From positions 37,741,566 to 37,805,565 of the forward strand of contig OZ007579.1 of NCBI GenBank assembly GCA_963931925.1: 64,000 nt of DNA, in the 5' to 3' direction. Positions 26,801 to 35,900 of this stretch are shown here, piece after piece. The number at the start of each line of letters is the position of its first letter. Within the stretch, counting starts at the first letter, position 1. Below the pieces are notes generated by a model that was not told the origin of the DNA, ran no database searches, and worked only from the letters and a program-made list of their open reading frames with translations. Made by a program: the position numbers and the translations under genes. The DNA is from Onchidella celtica (lineage: Eukaryota > Mollusca > Gastropoda > Systellommatophora > Onchidiidae).

Positions 26801-28835
26801 TCTATACTGAGTGCAGACTTTCTCATTCTTCCTTCCTCACTTTTTCATATTTTTGTTTTTTTTTTAAAGATGACCAAATCAGGTTATCCCCAGTTGCCAG
26901 ACAGAAGCAAATCTTACTCTTAGAGAAGGGTCGAGTTCCATTCTGAGGTTAATTTCATATGTCATGTTGTGAATGTTAATCGCTGAGCCATGCATGAATG
27001 AATAGGCATCCACTGAGCACAAATTTGCCATGAGCCTGCCCTCTATCCCCTCCCGCACATAAACACACAAACACTCCTAAAGTTGCATCCTAGTATTGAG
27101 TTGCCATGAGAATAATCTGATCTTGTTACCTTCCTTTATCTTGGAAAGATTTCCAATATGCATGTCATGTCAAATTGATCTTTTTGAACCTCTTTGCTGG
27201 CCCAGCCTGTGAAATACCTAATAATTATGCCATGTGCCAATGGGATCACTGAAGGGCTTATGACTAGCATAATAGAATGGGAATCACACAGTAAATCCTT
27301 TTCCAATTATTATATTTGAGTAAAGCATCACCTCTAGGCCTAATGTTTACAATTACAGTGAATTTTTTTCAAAGTGATATGATTTCAACCAAGAATTTTC
27401 ACCATGGCTGACACACAACCAACTTAATGATCCACTCCATCTGCAATTGAGGCACTTGAAGAGATAATGAATGATTCTGACATCTTGATCAAGATCTATC
27501 CCGATCTAGTTCAAGCAATAGGTAAAGAGCAGCTGGAGGTGGAGTCTCGGTTGGACCTAGGGCAAGAGCAGGGAGAGGGGTTTTGCAGAGGCACTAGATC
27601 TAGAGGTATTTCTGTACTTTTGTTCTTAAGTTGAAGAAATTATATTTTCCTTCCTCCAAAATGAATTTGTGATGAAAGGATGAAAGGACAGTGTCATCAT
27701 GCGAAAACTGCCTGACAATATTCTTGTTAATAATTATGGGTATTATAATTGGGAGGTCTTCCCCCCGTCCGCGCCACTTGCCAAAAACAAACATAATATG
27801 ATTAAGATTTAAACAACCTGCATTGGAATGGTCAGATGGACCTGGGGGCGTGAGGGTCTAGTCAGTTTGTATCAATGGGCGGTAGTCAGATTGACTAATC
27901 AGGCAAAAAGGGGCTGGGGTAGTTGTGTTTTCTTGACTGGCGCGGACGGGCGGAAGACCTTCCTTATAATTATATAACCTTAGTGTGGACCATACCAATT
28001 CTAATATTCCCTGACACATCTAGGTAATGCACCAGCAGTGGTGCATGGGGTTAATGCTCTCAACAGTTAGCTGCTGAACCATACATTAACTATGAAAAAC
28101 ATTCTGGAGGTCTAACTCGAAGGATATTATAGCTCCTCAAGTCACATTCTCGTGGCGGTCCATACCCCCCCCCCCTTCCTTTTTCCCAGTTTGGAATATT
28201 TCATTGCGATAAAAGAAAAATCTGGTCATGAGATCTACTAGGATGCCCCCCCCCCCCACCTCCCGAGATCCATTAGGAGCCCCCCCCCCCCCATTTTATT
28301 TTTACACCATTATCATCATAATCATGATTTTGTGTGGTAGATCTAGATCTAGTCTAGTTGTTTCATTAGAAATGCGAGCATTCCATTCATTGATGGGTGA
28401 ATCCAAGAAAGAGGTCCATTGGCCTAGTGGCGGTCTAATGAGTTTCAAAGTAATCAAAGAGTAAAATCCATCCAATTCCAATGATAATAAATTGGACAGT
28501 TTGAAACCTTTTGCTTTTTTTTTTTCATTTTGAATTTACTTTTCAAATTCGTTATAACTTTATAATTACTGCATAATTTGGAGAAAAGAAAACTGAAACA
28601 TACTGTGTGATGACCACGGACTGACAGAGAGAATAACATAAAAATTTAGATCTACACTTACGACTGTCTGCAAATGGGCCAGCTCAGCTGAGTTGCTCTT
28701 CCGTTTCGGACTGACGATGATAAAATCAAAACTTTGTTCATCTTCCACACAATATTTTTCCTTCAAAGCTTCTGTAAATGATTTCTTCCACTTTCTTGCT
28801 CGCTTCTCATTGACCCTGCTCTTCTTGCATTCCAT
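14630..28835 (-). CDS. TBCEL: Tubulin-specific chaperone cofactor E-like protein, nine exons, with large insertion
   Basis: Tubulin cofactor E-like proteins have leucine-rich repeats and a C-terminal ubiquitin-like domain and destabilise tubulin (known of the family). Nine exons join in phase to 946 codons plus stop: 28662-28835, 23498-23689, 22660-22792, 21785-21878, 19534-21244, 18367-18425, 17582-17718, 16458-16626, 14630-14801. The protein order is SFTEALKEKY N-terminus, LRRs (LDLANNLLENWSEL, LKELHLCGN, LRLNNNEIS, LKYLILSGNP), insertion, last LRR (LKAFSLFPKLTNLRLK), DDRRKLYIARLPEVSVLNG cap, then a ubiquitin-like domain ending in DGDEIHV. There is no CAP-Gly domain, and a stop lies in frame 36 bp upstream of the ATG, which favours TBCEL over TBCE. 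The ATG at 28835 has A at -3 and G at +4. The usual family length is about 420 residues; the excess comes from exon 5. Confidence 0.88.
15149..15927. mobile_element. TTAA-flanked (piggyBac-like) non-autonomous element, copy A
   Basis: It lies in the last TBCEL intron. Ends are TTAACCCATACC and, inverted, TTAACCCTCACC, with TTAA at both borders. Subterminal palindromes of the form GGTCAGTGACC / GGTCACTGACC occur near both ends. It is about 780 bp with no transposase frame and is similar along its length to 56602-57538. Confidence 0.75.
16458..16626 (-). CDS. TBCEL: TBCEL exon 8, ubiquitin-like domain N-terminal half
   Basis: Contains PVKLVDIDLRAG and KFTRKIHLVEPVGKLRILI, the first strands and helix of the ubiquitin-like fold. 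Acceptor CAG, donor GTGAGT. Confidence 0.87.
16786..17340. repeat. Diverged tandem duplication, two ~275-bp units
   Basis: Units 16786-17069 and 17070-17340 share TCCAGCA..., CCACACCCTG..., TACCCTCT..., TCAGCTGACAG... and GAAGTGTTCACA... in the same order and both end CTAAAAAAAAT. They lie in a TBCEL intron. Confidence 0.7.
17370..17485 (+). repeat. Dispersed repeat, copy 1 of 2 in the window
   Basis: Similar to 44275-44400: both carry GTGCACCCTCC, GTATTTGAAA, TAATAAAAAAA and GTTCAAAGGT in the same order. Family not recognised. Confidence 0.55.
17582..17718 (-). CDS. TBCEL: TBCEL exon 7
   Basis: Contains LPEVSVLNGSEVSSMERDKA and FYLRHFMDKEEKPEFYHSL, matching the linker between the LRR cap and the ubiquitin-like domain. 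Donor GTCAGT. Confidence 0.87.
18367..18425 (-). CDS. TBCEL: TBCEL exon 6
   Basis: 59 bp encoding NNPLYSSVNSDDRRKLYIA, the segment after the last LRR. Acceptor CAG, donor GTAAGA, ends phase 2. Confidence 0.87.
18860..19272. mobile_element. Candidate MITE with 13-bp terminal inverted repeats
   Basis: GGTAGAATGCGCA at 18860-18872 is perfectly inverted at 19260-19272. Flanks are TATA-rich (TATAAC / TATATA) with no clean target duplication. It lies in a TBCEL intron. Confidence 0.5.
19534..21244 (-). CDS. TBCEL: TBCEL exon 5, split LRR with ~500-residue acidic/His-rich insertion
   Basis: A 1711-bp uninterrupted exon. It opens with WSEVWKLRHLPHLKYLILSG (LRR) and closes with LQMLCLSSANLNHWTHLKAF and FPKLTNLRLK (next LRR); both halves align with TBCEL. 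Between them, about 19645-21140, lie some 500 residues with no domain I recognise. They include Asp/Glu clusters (SDDEEELDVYDDGDNEDDD; DDESVNGDNNNEDTDDESED), Ser/Thr/Asn-rich stretches, and a His-rich tract at about 19680-19745. Hydrophobic islands such as FAFLGPFSDTF, RIAAEAFLYDIIS and AVMMFDELDLTPV sit within the acidic matrix and look like linear binding motifs (inference). In relatives this loop is about a dozen residues. Confidence 0.85.
21785..21878 (-). CDS. TBCEL: TBCEL exon 4, LRR
   Basis: 94 bp between CAG and GTGAGT. Contains FSCLECLRLNNNEISQ, completing an LRR with exon 3. Confidence 0.87.
21879..22659. other. TBCEL intron
   Basis: No supported feature apart from a weak tRNA-A-box-like string near 22036-22070 that is too degenerate to call. 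Confidence 0.5.
22660..22792 (-). CDS. TBCEL: TBCEL exon 3, LRR
   Basis: Acceptor CAG, donor GTGAGT, ends phase 1. Contains VENLALNYTGVKIEEMVRL and LKELHLCGN. Confidence 0.88.
22793..23497. other. TBCEL intron
   Basis: AT-rich, with nothing recognisable. Confidence 0.55.
23498..23689 (-). CDS. TBCEL: TBCEL exon 2, first LRRs
   Basis: 64 codons, acceptor CAG, donor GTAAGT, phase 0 at both ends. It reads VLNEMNVTRADI then LDLANNLLENWSELLDILSHLP, the typical cofactor E LRR spacing. Confidence 0.88.
24217..24238 (+). repeat. Poly-C tract
   Basis: 22 consecutive C within a C-rich stretch. Two further C runs lie at about 28166-28290. Confidence 0.9.
25899..26195. mobile_element. Candidate hAT-like MITE
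   Basis: CTAGACATAGGCAACCT on the left pairs imperfectly with the inverted CAGACATGGGCAAAT on the right. The interior has the GCCTGCGGGGCTAATCC signature seen near the ends of many hAT elements. Flanks ATCTAAA / ATCTATT are a poor target duplication. Confidence 0.4.
27751..27963. mobile_element. MITE with perfect 8-bp target duplication, copy 1
   Basis: Ends GGGAGGTCTTCC and, inverted, GGAAGGTCTTCC continue into a shared CCCGTCCGCGCCA. The flanks are TTATAATT on both sides (27743-27750 and 27964-27971). There is no coding capacity. The 8-bp duplication suggests hAT, P or Merlin mobilisation; the superfamily is unresolved. Confidence 0.8.
28020..28230 (+). repeat. Diverged dispersed repeat, related to 34420-34590
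   Basis: Both stretches share, in order, GAGGTCTAA, a TAAAGTTGCATCC/CAAGTCACATTC segment, CCAGTTTGGAATAT-type sequence and AAAATCTGG. Confidence 0.45.
28662..28835 (-). CDS. TBCEL: TBCEL exon 1 (start codon)
   Basis: It encodes 58 residues including SFTEALKEKYCVEDE, equivalent to the short N-terminal segment before the LRRs. Donor GTAAGT, phase 0 after LQTV. Confidence 0.8.
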
Positions 28836-29821
28836 GCTTGCGAAATCCCAGACAGTTTTGTCTGACTTCTACTTCAACCGTTTCGCTTGGTATGTTTACG
28901 TATGGGGTAATGTTGCTAATTTTAGTAACTGTGTCGCGTCGGTTTGTTGTGATCGCGATGCACTCCGAAAAGTTCGTTATAGTATTCCGCAGCTAATATG
29001 TAATAAAACTGTCAGAAATAATATCAAGATACATTATATCCTAATTACAACTAAATGTTCAACAAACTTATATATAATATACATATATATATATTTTTTA
29101 AATACATAGGTTATTCCTTGTGATGGTAAATTAGTCCCAAGTTATTCCCACACATCCCGGCATAATTCAGGAAAACTACTCCTAAGCCCAATCATAAATT
29201 TTAAACAAATTCCAACTGGAGAATATGTTATAAATCAGTTATCATTTTAAATCTTAATTGCAAAATGAAGCTGACCAGAGACGAGGCGGTTTACCACAAA
29301 CTAACCAATTATTATTTAGTGTCTGGGTCAATAACTTTCAATAATATCTTCAACATTATTGAATACGAATGATGTAGAAGGAGAACAAATTTGCAGGCTA
29401 CGACTTAAATAAAACTTTGGTGAACACAAGGACACTAATTAAAAGACATAGATTAATCAAAATGTAACATAGGTCTACTTGGAAATTGTGCTATTCCATG
29501 AAAGTCTTCATGTTATCATTGGGCAGTGACTCAAAGAATTGCTCAGGCACACTGAGGAAGAGGAAGACGTGAAATTCTACAAATCCCACCAGAAACAAAA
29601 TAGGTAGGCTGTTATTCAGTTGCCCCACCCATCTTCACTATTTGTATTTCTATAATCATTTTCAAGCATCAGAGAGCCTCTAGAAATGATACCACTGCAT
29701 TAAGTTTAAATAGCCTGTCGGGCGGACAAATATATATAAGTGAATGGAACCACGCCTAATAATACTCTTTCTGCAGGACAGTCAATTTGTCATTTCCGTT
29801 AATGACGAACGTGAAAGAAAG
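28836..29821. promoter_or_regulatory. Divergent intergenic region between TBCEL and clathrin light chain
   Basis: Only about 990 bp separate the two start codons, which point away from each other, so both promoters must lie here or in unseen 5' UTR exons. A TATATATAAG string at 29731-29740 is 91 bp before the clathrin ATG and could be a TATA box. Alternatively, a pyrimidine tract and CAG at about 29765-29776 could be an acceptor for an upstream non-coding exon. Confidence 0.45.
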
Positions 29822-29960
29822 ATGGCAGACTTTGATGCTTTCGAATCGGCACCTAGTGGGGAAGTGGATCCTGCTGCTGACTTTCTTGCCCGGGAGCAGT
29901 CAGAGCTAGCTGGCTTGGAAGATGATAATTTCTGTGAAGCTCCACAAGACAGTAATCAAG
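29822..29960 (+). CDS. Clc: Clathrin light chain exon 1
   Basis: 46 codons plus one base, from MADFDAFES through the EVDPAADFLAREQSELAG block to EAPQDSNQ. Donor GTTGGT. Confidence 0.93.
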
Positions 29961-32900
29961 GTTGGTACTTTCGGCAATGAAATTCCAGTCCCCGCTTATA
30001 GATCGACTGGAACAATGTTACGACACGCCCACTCCCTCTTTTAGCCCCTCCGCTGATGAAGTCATCAGTTGTGTTAAAAATTAAGAGCTAATCGTTCAGT
30101 TCCGTGCATAGCACCCAGTTCTCTATTATTGTTTCAGATTAGGAAGGAATACGAGTTACACAACTTTGGACAGGCACATATTTCCTTTGCCAAGCCCTGC
30201 GTTCACAAAAAAAAGCAGGCGACCCATCTAGAGGAGTAGAGGACTAGATTAACTCACTAGGGGAGGTGCTGCCCCCTGTGACTCAAGTGACTGCCTGCTT
30301 AAACGGACGCTCCTGAATTCACGTCCTTGTAATAGCCTTATTGTGTGACCCAAAGGGAACTAACTACTTTGAGGAGTAGTTCCATTGGAGTTAGCCTATA
30401 GTATTAGTAGGGATAATTACAACTACAAGGACACGACTTTAGGAACGTCCATGAGTGGGGGAGTTGCAGGAGGGCAGCACCCCTGGCAAGTTGTCCTTTA
30501 GATGGATGTTTTTACAGTAAATGGTGATTCAGAACATGACATATAATATGTGTGGTGGTCTGGGCAAAGCAGGGAATTGTCGCAATTCAGCTTGCAGAGA
30601 TTATAGGCAAAATAAGTAGATTTTGGGGTTGGAGGTCGAATTTGAGATATTGGTTGTTTTCTGTTTTTAAGCCATTTATCTAATGATCTGTAAAATATCA
30701 ACTTGCAACACTAACTGTAAATGTGTTTAATTTGAACTGAAGATTTCCGAGGCCTATTGATTATCTGGATTTCTGATTTGATGTGTGGACATTGCACCAC
30801 AATTTTGCAATGAAAAGAACCCACACAAATCGACATGTTGCACATCAATCGGTCGGAAATTTCATCGCTATTCTAACTGGCACACGTGCGCATGAATCCA
30901 GTACACACTGATTCACTGCGCATTCAAAAACCGAAGGTGGAAGATCGACTTCCGCTTCAAAAAAAATTCGAAAGTTTTGTTCAATTTTCGTCAATAAATC
31001 ATTATTATTGTAATTGAATATCAAATGTATAATTTTAGTAAAAATTATTCTTTTCAAATCCAAAAAGAAATCAAAAAGTACTCTACTAAAGTTTGAAATT
31101 ATAAAAAACATGGCTCTATTTTGGTCACTACTTTTCATTTGTTTACATTCTTCAAAATGGCGACCGGAGAGAGAGAAGAATTGTTCATTGCCGGTCTTCT
31201 CAATCAAAACCTAAATACATCCAATAGAAATGGCATGCTTGATGTTATTGCCACTATTATAGTATTAAATAGTAACTTTTGCTTCATGTTTGTATACTAA
31301 ATTGTTATGTATTCATAGCTGCCAACCAGTACGTAAAATACGTTTTTACGTTTTTTTGGTTCAAGTACGTTACGTTTTTGTGGTGAAAATTACGTTTTTG
31401 AAGAATTTCCCCATTTATACGGAGAAAACATATAGACTCGAGAGGAGAAAACAAAACCATAACTTTTGTATCTAGGCCTACCGCTAATAGTGCTGGACCT
31501 AGCGATTCAATGGGCACAACCGTAATCACAGTCCTACCGTACTGTGTCCTGGCCGTACTGCGTAATCCTGAACTCGCGATAACTTCTGTATCCCCGCCAC
31601 GGCCCCGCTCAACCAAGCAACAGTAATGTTGCATAATAAGTTATCACTGCATATATCTTCGCCAGTGTCCACGCGCTTCGGTCGTCCATCGAGCTCGAGT
31701 ACGTAAGCACATCGTGTAGGTCATGCGTATTGTATCGTAAACGATGGCGGTCAGTGAGTAAGAACAGTGGACACATTTTGTAAAGAGGTTACGTTTTATT
31801 TCGCTGTTACATCTTTTTTGGTGGTTTTTTTTTTTTTTCACTTTTACATAGCTTACAATCATCTTTGGCGGTGGTAACTCCCGGTGGATCTAGATCTAGA
31901 TCGGCCATCTTTTAAAATTTTGAACGTAATTGGCGATCACGGATAAACTAGGCCTAGGCCGTTCACTAGTGTATATCTATGGCATAGGCTCAGCCGTACG
32001 GGTGTTTCAGCGACGTAAGAAATTGAAGTCTAGAGCCCGTGGGCTGGTAAAACAATAGAAAAAGTTCTAGAACTAGAACAATATGGACATGGCTTGTGAA
32101 GTGGCTTCAGTTCTAGATCTATTACGTCTGTCATCTTTTATGCCTAACATGATTTGCGATAATGGATAAATTTATTTTATTTTTAACCGGAAGTCTTTTC
32201 TATCCAACTCGTGAGTCATGAAGCCGTGAGTCGACATTTAGTGCAAAATATTCAAAGGAATTTCCTTTTGCATCAACATCAAACTTGTCCAATAAATGCA
32301 TTGTGAATCATAAGTCACGTTATCGTGACTTCCAATTTCACCAGTTTCACAAGTCACATGGAGGCAAGTCTGACATTGTTCAATACTGCCAGAACAAGTT
32401 AGTATGAAAGAGTTATACAATTATGAGGACAGCTCATATCATAATAATCAGTTCTTTCTTTAGAAACAGAAACTGGTGATAACAACACATGTATTAGCAT
32501 TTGAAGCAAAATGTTTGTTTTCTGCTTCTTAAAATCTTATGCTGTATTACACTGGGCCTATGTAAATGGAATAATATTCCATAATGTAACAAAGTGAGGA
32601 AATGATGATTTTTCAGTGTTTTTTTTTGGGGGGGGAGGGGGGTGTCGGTGTCTGGTCCGATATCAGGAGTCTGTTTTTAGGTTTTTGAAAGTTGGCAGCT
32701 ATGTGTATTGTTGATTTTTTGCTAGTTTAGCAAAATAAATAGTTTGCACAATCTTTGAAGTCCGTTTTCTCAGTTTTTATGTTCTGTGGCCTGGCATCTT
32801 AAAAAATTCATTTTAAAAAAATAGACAAGATAAATAAAAAATTTAAAAACCACAGTCTTCAGAAAAAGATCTAGTTTCAGAAACCACAAAAAACTAACAA

Positions 32901-35900
32901 AGTGAAATTTGTGACAATTGCGTGCTTTTCCCAGACCACCACACATATGTGCCAGACTAAAGTCCCTCCCTAGATTTTTGCTGTTATGACCTAATTACTG
33001 TGGAGAACGGTTGAACCGAAGATGGTTAAACCGAAAGTAGCGCTAAACCGAAGGAAATTAAGAATCTCCGAATTTTTTCCTCTTCATCTTAGTTAACAAA
33101 CTAGCACTAAGCCGAAATAACCCTATGGTTAAACCGGAAAAAGAAAAATTGCTGGATACAGTGGCCAGTCCACTGGATTTGCCATAGATCGAGTCAAGTC
33201 ACTGTATTACCCCACTACACCCCCCCCCCCCCACCCACCCCAATTAAAGCACAGCATGCTCTGCTCTGCCCTGTAGTATAGGCCTACATGGAAGCAGCAG
33301 CACTACAAGGATAGAGGAGAGGGAGGGAGGCCTATAACCGCACGGGTCCGAAATCAGATGGCAGCAGGCGTTATGTTTGCCGCATCATGACTGAACTTTC
33401 ATGTAAAATGTGTGACATCAGAGAGACAACACTAGTTATCGCAAACAGCGCATACCATGGCATCGCGTACGGTAACGGGTAACGAGATCAGCGGGATGGC
33501 GGTTCTGTACTGTCCGCCAAAATGCATGCCTCCCTGTTCTGAGAGTTAGTCCACATTCGCCCACATATCCATGCTTCAAGTGTGCCTAGGCTTGAACAAT
33601 CACCCATCCTCGGGAGGTCCTCCGCCCGTCTGCACCAGTCAAGAAAACACACTAAAGAGGGGACTTTTGAGCAGGCTTATCAAAAGGTTGGGTTTAGTAT
33701 TTCTATGGGACACAGAAAGAAGAAAGAAAGCGCGGGTTAGGGGAGGTCTTCATCATATTATGTTTTTTTTTTTTTTTTTGGTAAGTGGCACGGACGGGGG
33801 GGAAGACCTTCCTCATCCTCATTCTCAGTCAAAAACACAGAGCAAGCAAGGAGTTAGGACGTATTGAGTCTGTTTAGCCTGTGCGCTTACATTATTTTGT
33901 CCTCTATGACAGTGATTTGGGCTACCTCTCTTGAAACTGGCATTTTCAAGCCTCCTATCGCTAAACCAAAACTCAGTCTAAACCAAAGACAAACCCGTGG
34001 TCCCGCCGATTTCGGTTTAACGGTTGTCCACTGTATATTATTTACGTATTTTCTCTTGTCATGTATGCCCAGATTGTGCTGGTTTTTTTCATGCTAAGGT
34101 GAATACTGTATGAGTGTGATAATAAAGAACAAGCGTCACAGGATATGCCTTTTTGTGAGAAAAAGAAAGTCACCTGACAAAGGTTGACAGGTAAAAATAG
34201 GCAGCATTACTCACCGGGTTGGATTCCCCTTTGATAGGTAAATACTGATAGCATGCCAAAAGCATGTGATGAAGAGACACAAGGAAACGAAAATAAACAT
34301 CTGAATTGATTGGGCTTAGTCCACTCGGATTAATTTTGATTTAGTGTCATCTTATGTCCCCGAAGAGGGAAAGACTTCTGAATGAGTCGCATGTCAGTAT
34401 TGCCAGGTTGCATTATATTTTAGTGTACTCAGCAGTTAATTGCTGGCTATAGAGGTCTAATTCGCCATTAACCCCCTCCCTTCACGACTGCTCCTAAAGT
34501 TGCATCCTTGTGGGGATCTCTATATTATCCCCCAATTTGGAATATATCGTTTCAATGGAGTAAGAAAATCTGGCTTTGAAATGCATGTGGAAATCCTCCC
34601 CCAAAATGTCACAGAGACCTCATTTATTATTCATTGGCCTATAGGTTTTCTTGTCATTGATCCAGTTCTTCAGAGCATTTCACTGTTTTGAATTTGCAGG
34701 TATTGATGGATTTGAACAACCCACTGAAAGTGCTGAGCCAGTCCAGCAGGTAAATAATGATTTGTGAGAGAGAGCCTGGTGGTCCAAAGTGAATGTGTAA
34801 AAATGTTGAAAGTGTAATATTAACTGAATGGTGAAATCTTATGTGGTAGGAATTGTGTTATTGCAGAATCATTGTGTGATATAAAGTCCCCACTGCTTTT
34901 ATTGCAGATGCATTTAAGGTATAAGGAAAAAAATTGGGGAAAACACAATAGGAAACACTATAATGAAACTAGGATACCCTTATAAAAGTACATAGTGCAG
35001 TTGTATTAACAGAGGGCTTGATATTGTGTCTCAGTGATCACTGTGCAATAATTGTTTGTCTAAACATTTAAGCCCTTGTATGCTTGACACTGCAGTGACA
35101 AAGCTAACTTAATCAGTGTGCAGTTTGTGTAACCTTTGTGATTCCGTAATGTGAACATGAGTTTAAATTGCATTTTCACTGAGAAGAAATGACGTTTTTA
35201 GTGATTTTTTTTATGTTCATGTGTCACTCTCCTCTCTAAATGTTTGGAGTAATGTCCCTTGCACAGTAACATTTTCATTTTGAGTGTATTTTGCTTCCGC
35301 GTTCTTCACTACAAGACAATTTCATTTGTATTTCAGGATGCTCATAATTCTCTCTCCCTTCGTTTTCTGTCCTGAATGTCAAGGGCATTATATTAAAATG
35401 ATTCCATCCAACAACTTAAAAAACTGAAAATGATAATTAATATGACTGATTCTTAACTTTCTTTCTGTGTTTAAAATTTTTGTTTTTTTCTGCTGTCACT
35501 CGACAGTTTCTCTATACCCTTTAATTTCTTGCCCTATGATTATTGAAGCTTAGCATAATCATATGCATGCTGAATGCATATCGTTTTATTCAACTGATAT
35601 TGCTCTTAGCATTATTTGTTAAATTTGACCTGTTAAGATGTTAATTCAAAATACTAGACAATACTTCGCATTTTAAATACCATGACAAACTGGGATAGTT
35701 CAGTAGATAAAAAACGAGCATCCACTTTCTTGGGTTGCTGCAAATTGAAGTTTGTCTGAAGCTAATATTCAATCACCTGATTTGTTAAGTCCAAATTGCA
35801 AACCCACATTTCATAAATCGCATAACTGGTTTACAAACTGGAGGTGTTGATGTTTATTCCTACACACAGCTCTGTACATGTCAAAGTGCCTATGAATTTT

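Larger units (their letters stand above)
23690..28661. other. TBCEL intron 1 (~5 kb)
   Basis: It holds a 22-base C run (24217-24238), a lone mariner-like end (CAGGGTGTTCAAAAAA at 24891), a hAT-like element (25899-26195), a MITE (27751-27963), further C runs (about 28166-28290) and a diverged dispersed repeat (28020-28230). No coding exon is seen. Confidence 0.55.
29961..34699. other. Clathrin light chain intron 1
   Basis: Mostly transposon sequence: a fold-back element (30240-30505), a 1.4-kb element with 6-bp target duplications (31314-32703), and a Tigger-like element (32998-34033) carrying a nested MITE. No exon is recognised. Confidence 0.6.

Noticed and set aside
28662-28835. Calling the minus-strand gene TBCE rather than TBCEL
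   Set aside because: No CAP-Gly exon is seen, an in-frame stop lies just upstream of the ATG, and the C-terminal layout fits TBCEL. TBCE remains a minor possibility if an upstream exon splices in at 28846-28870.
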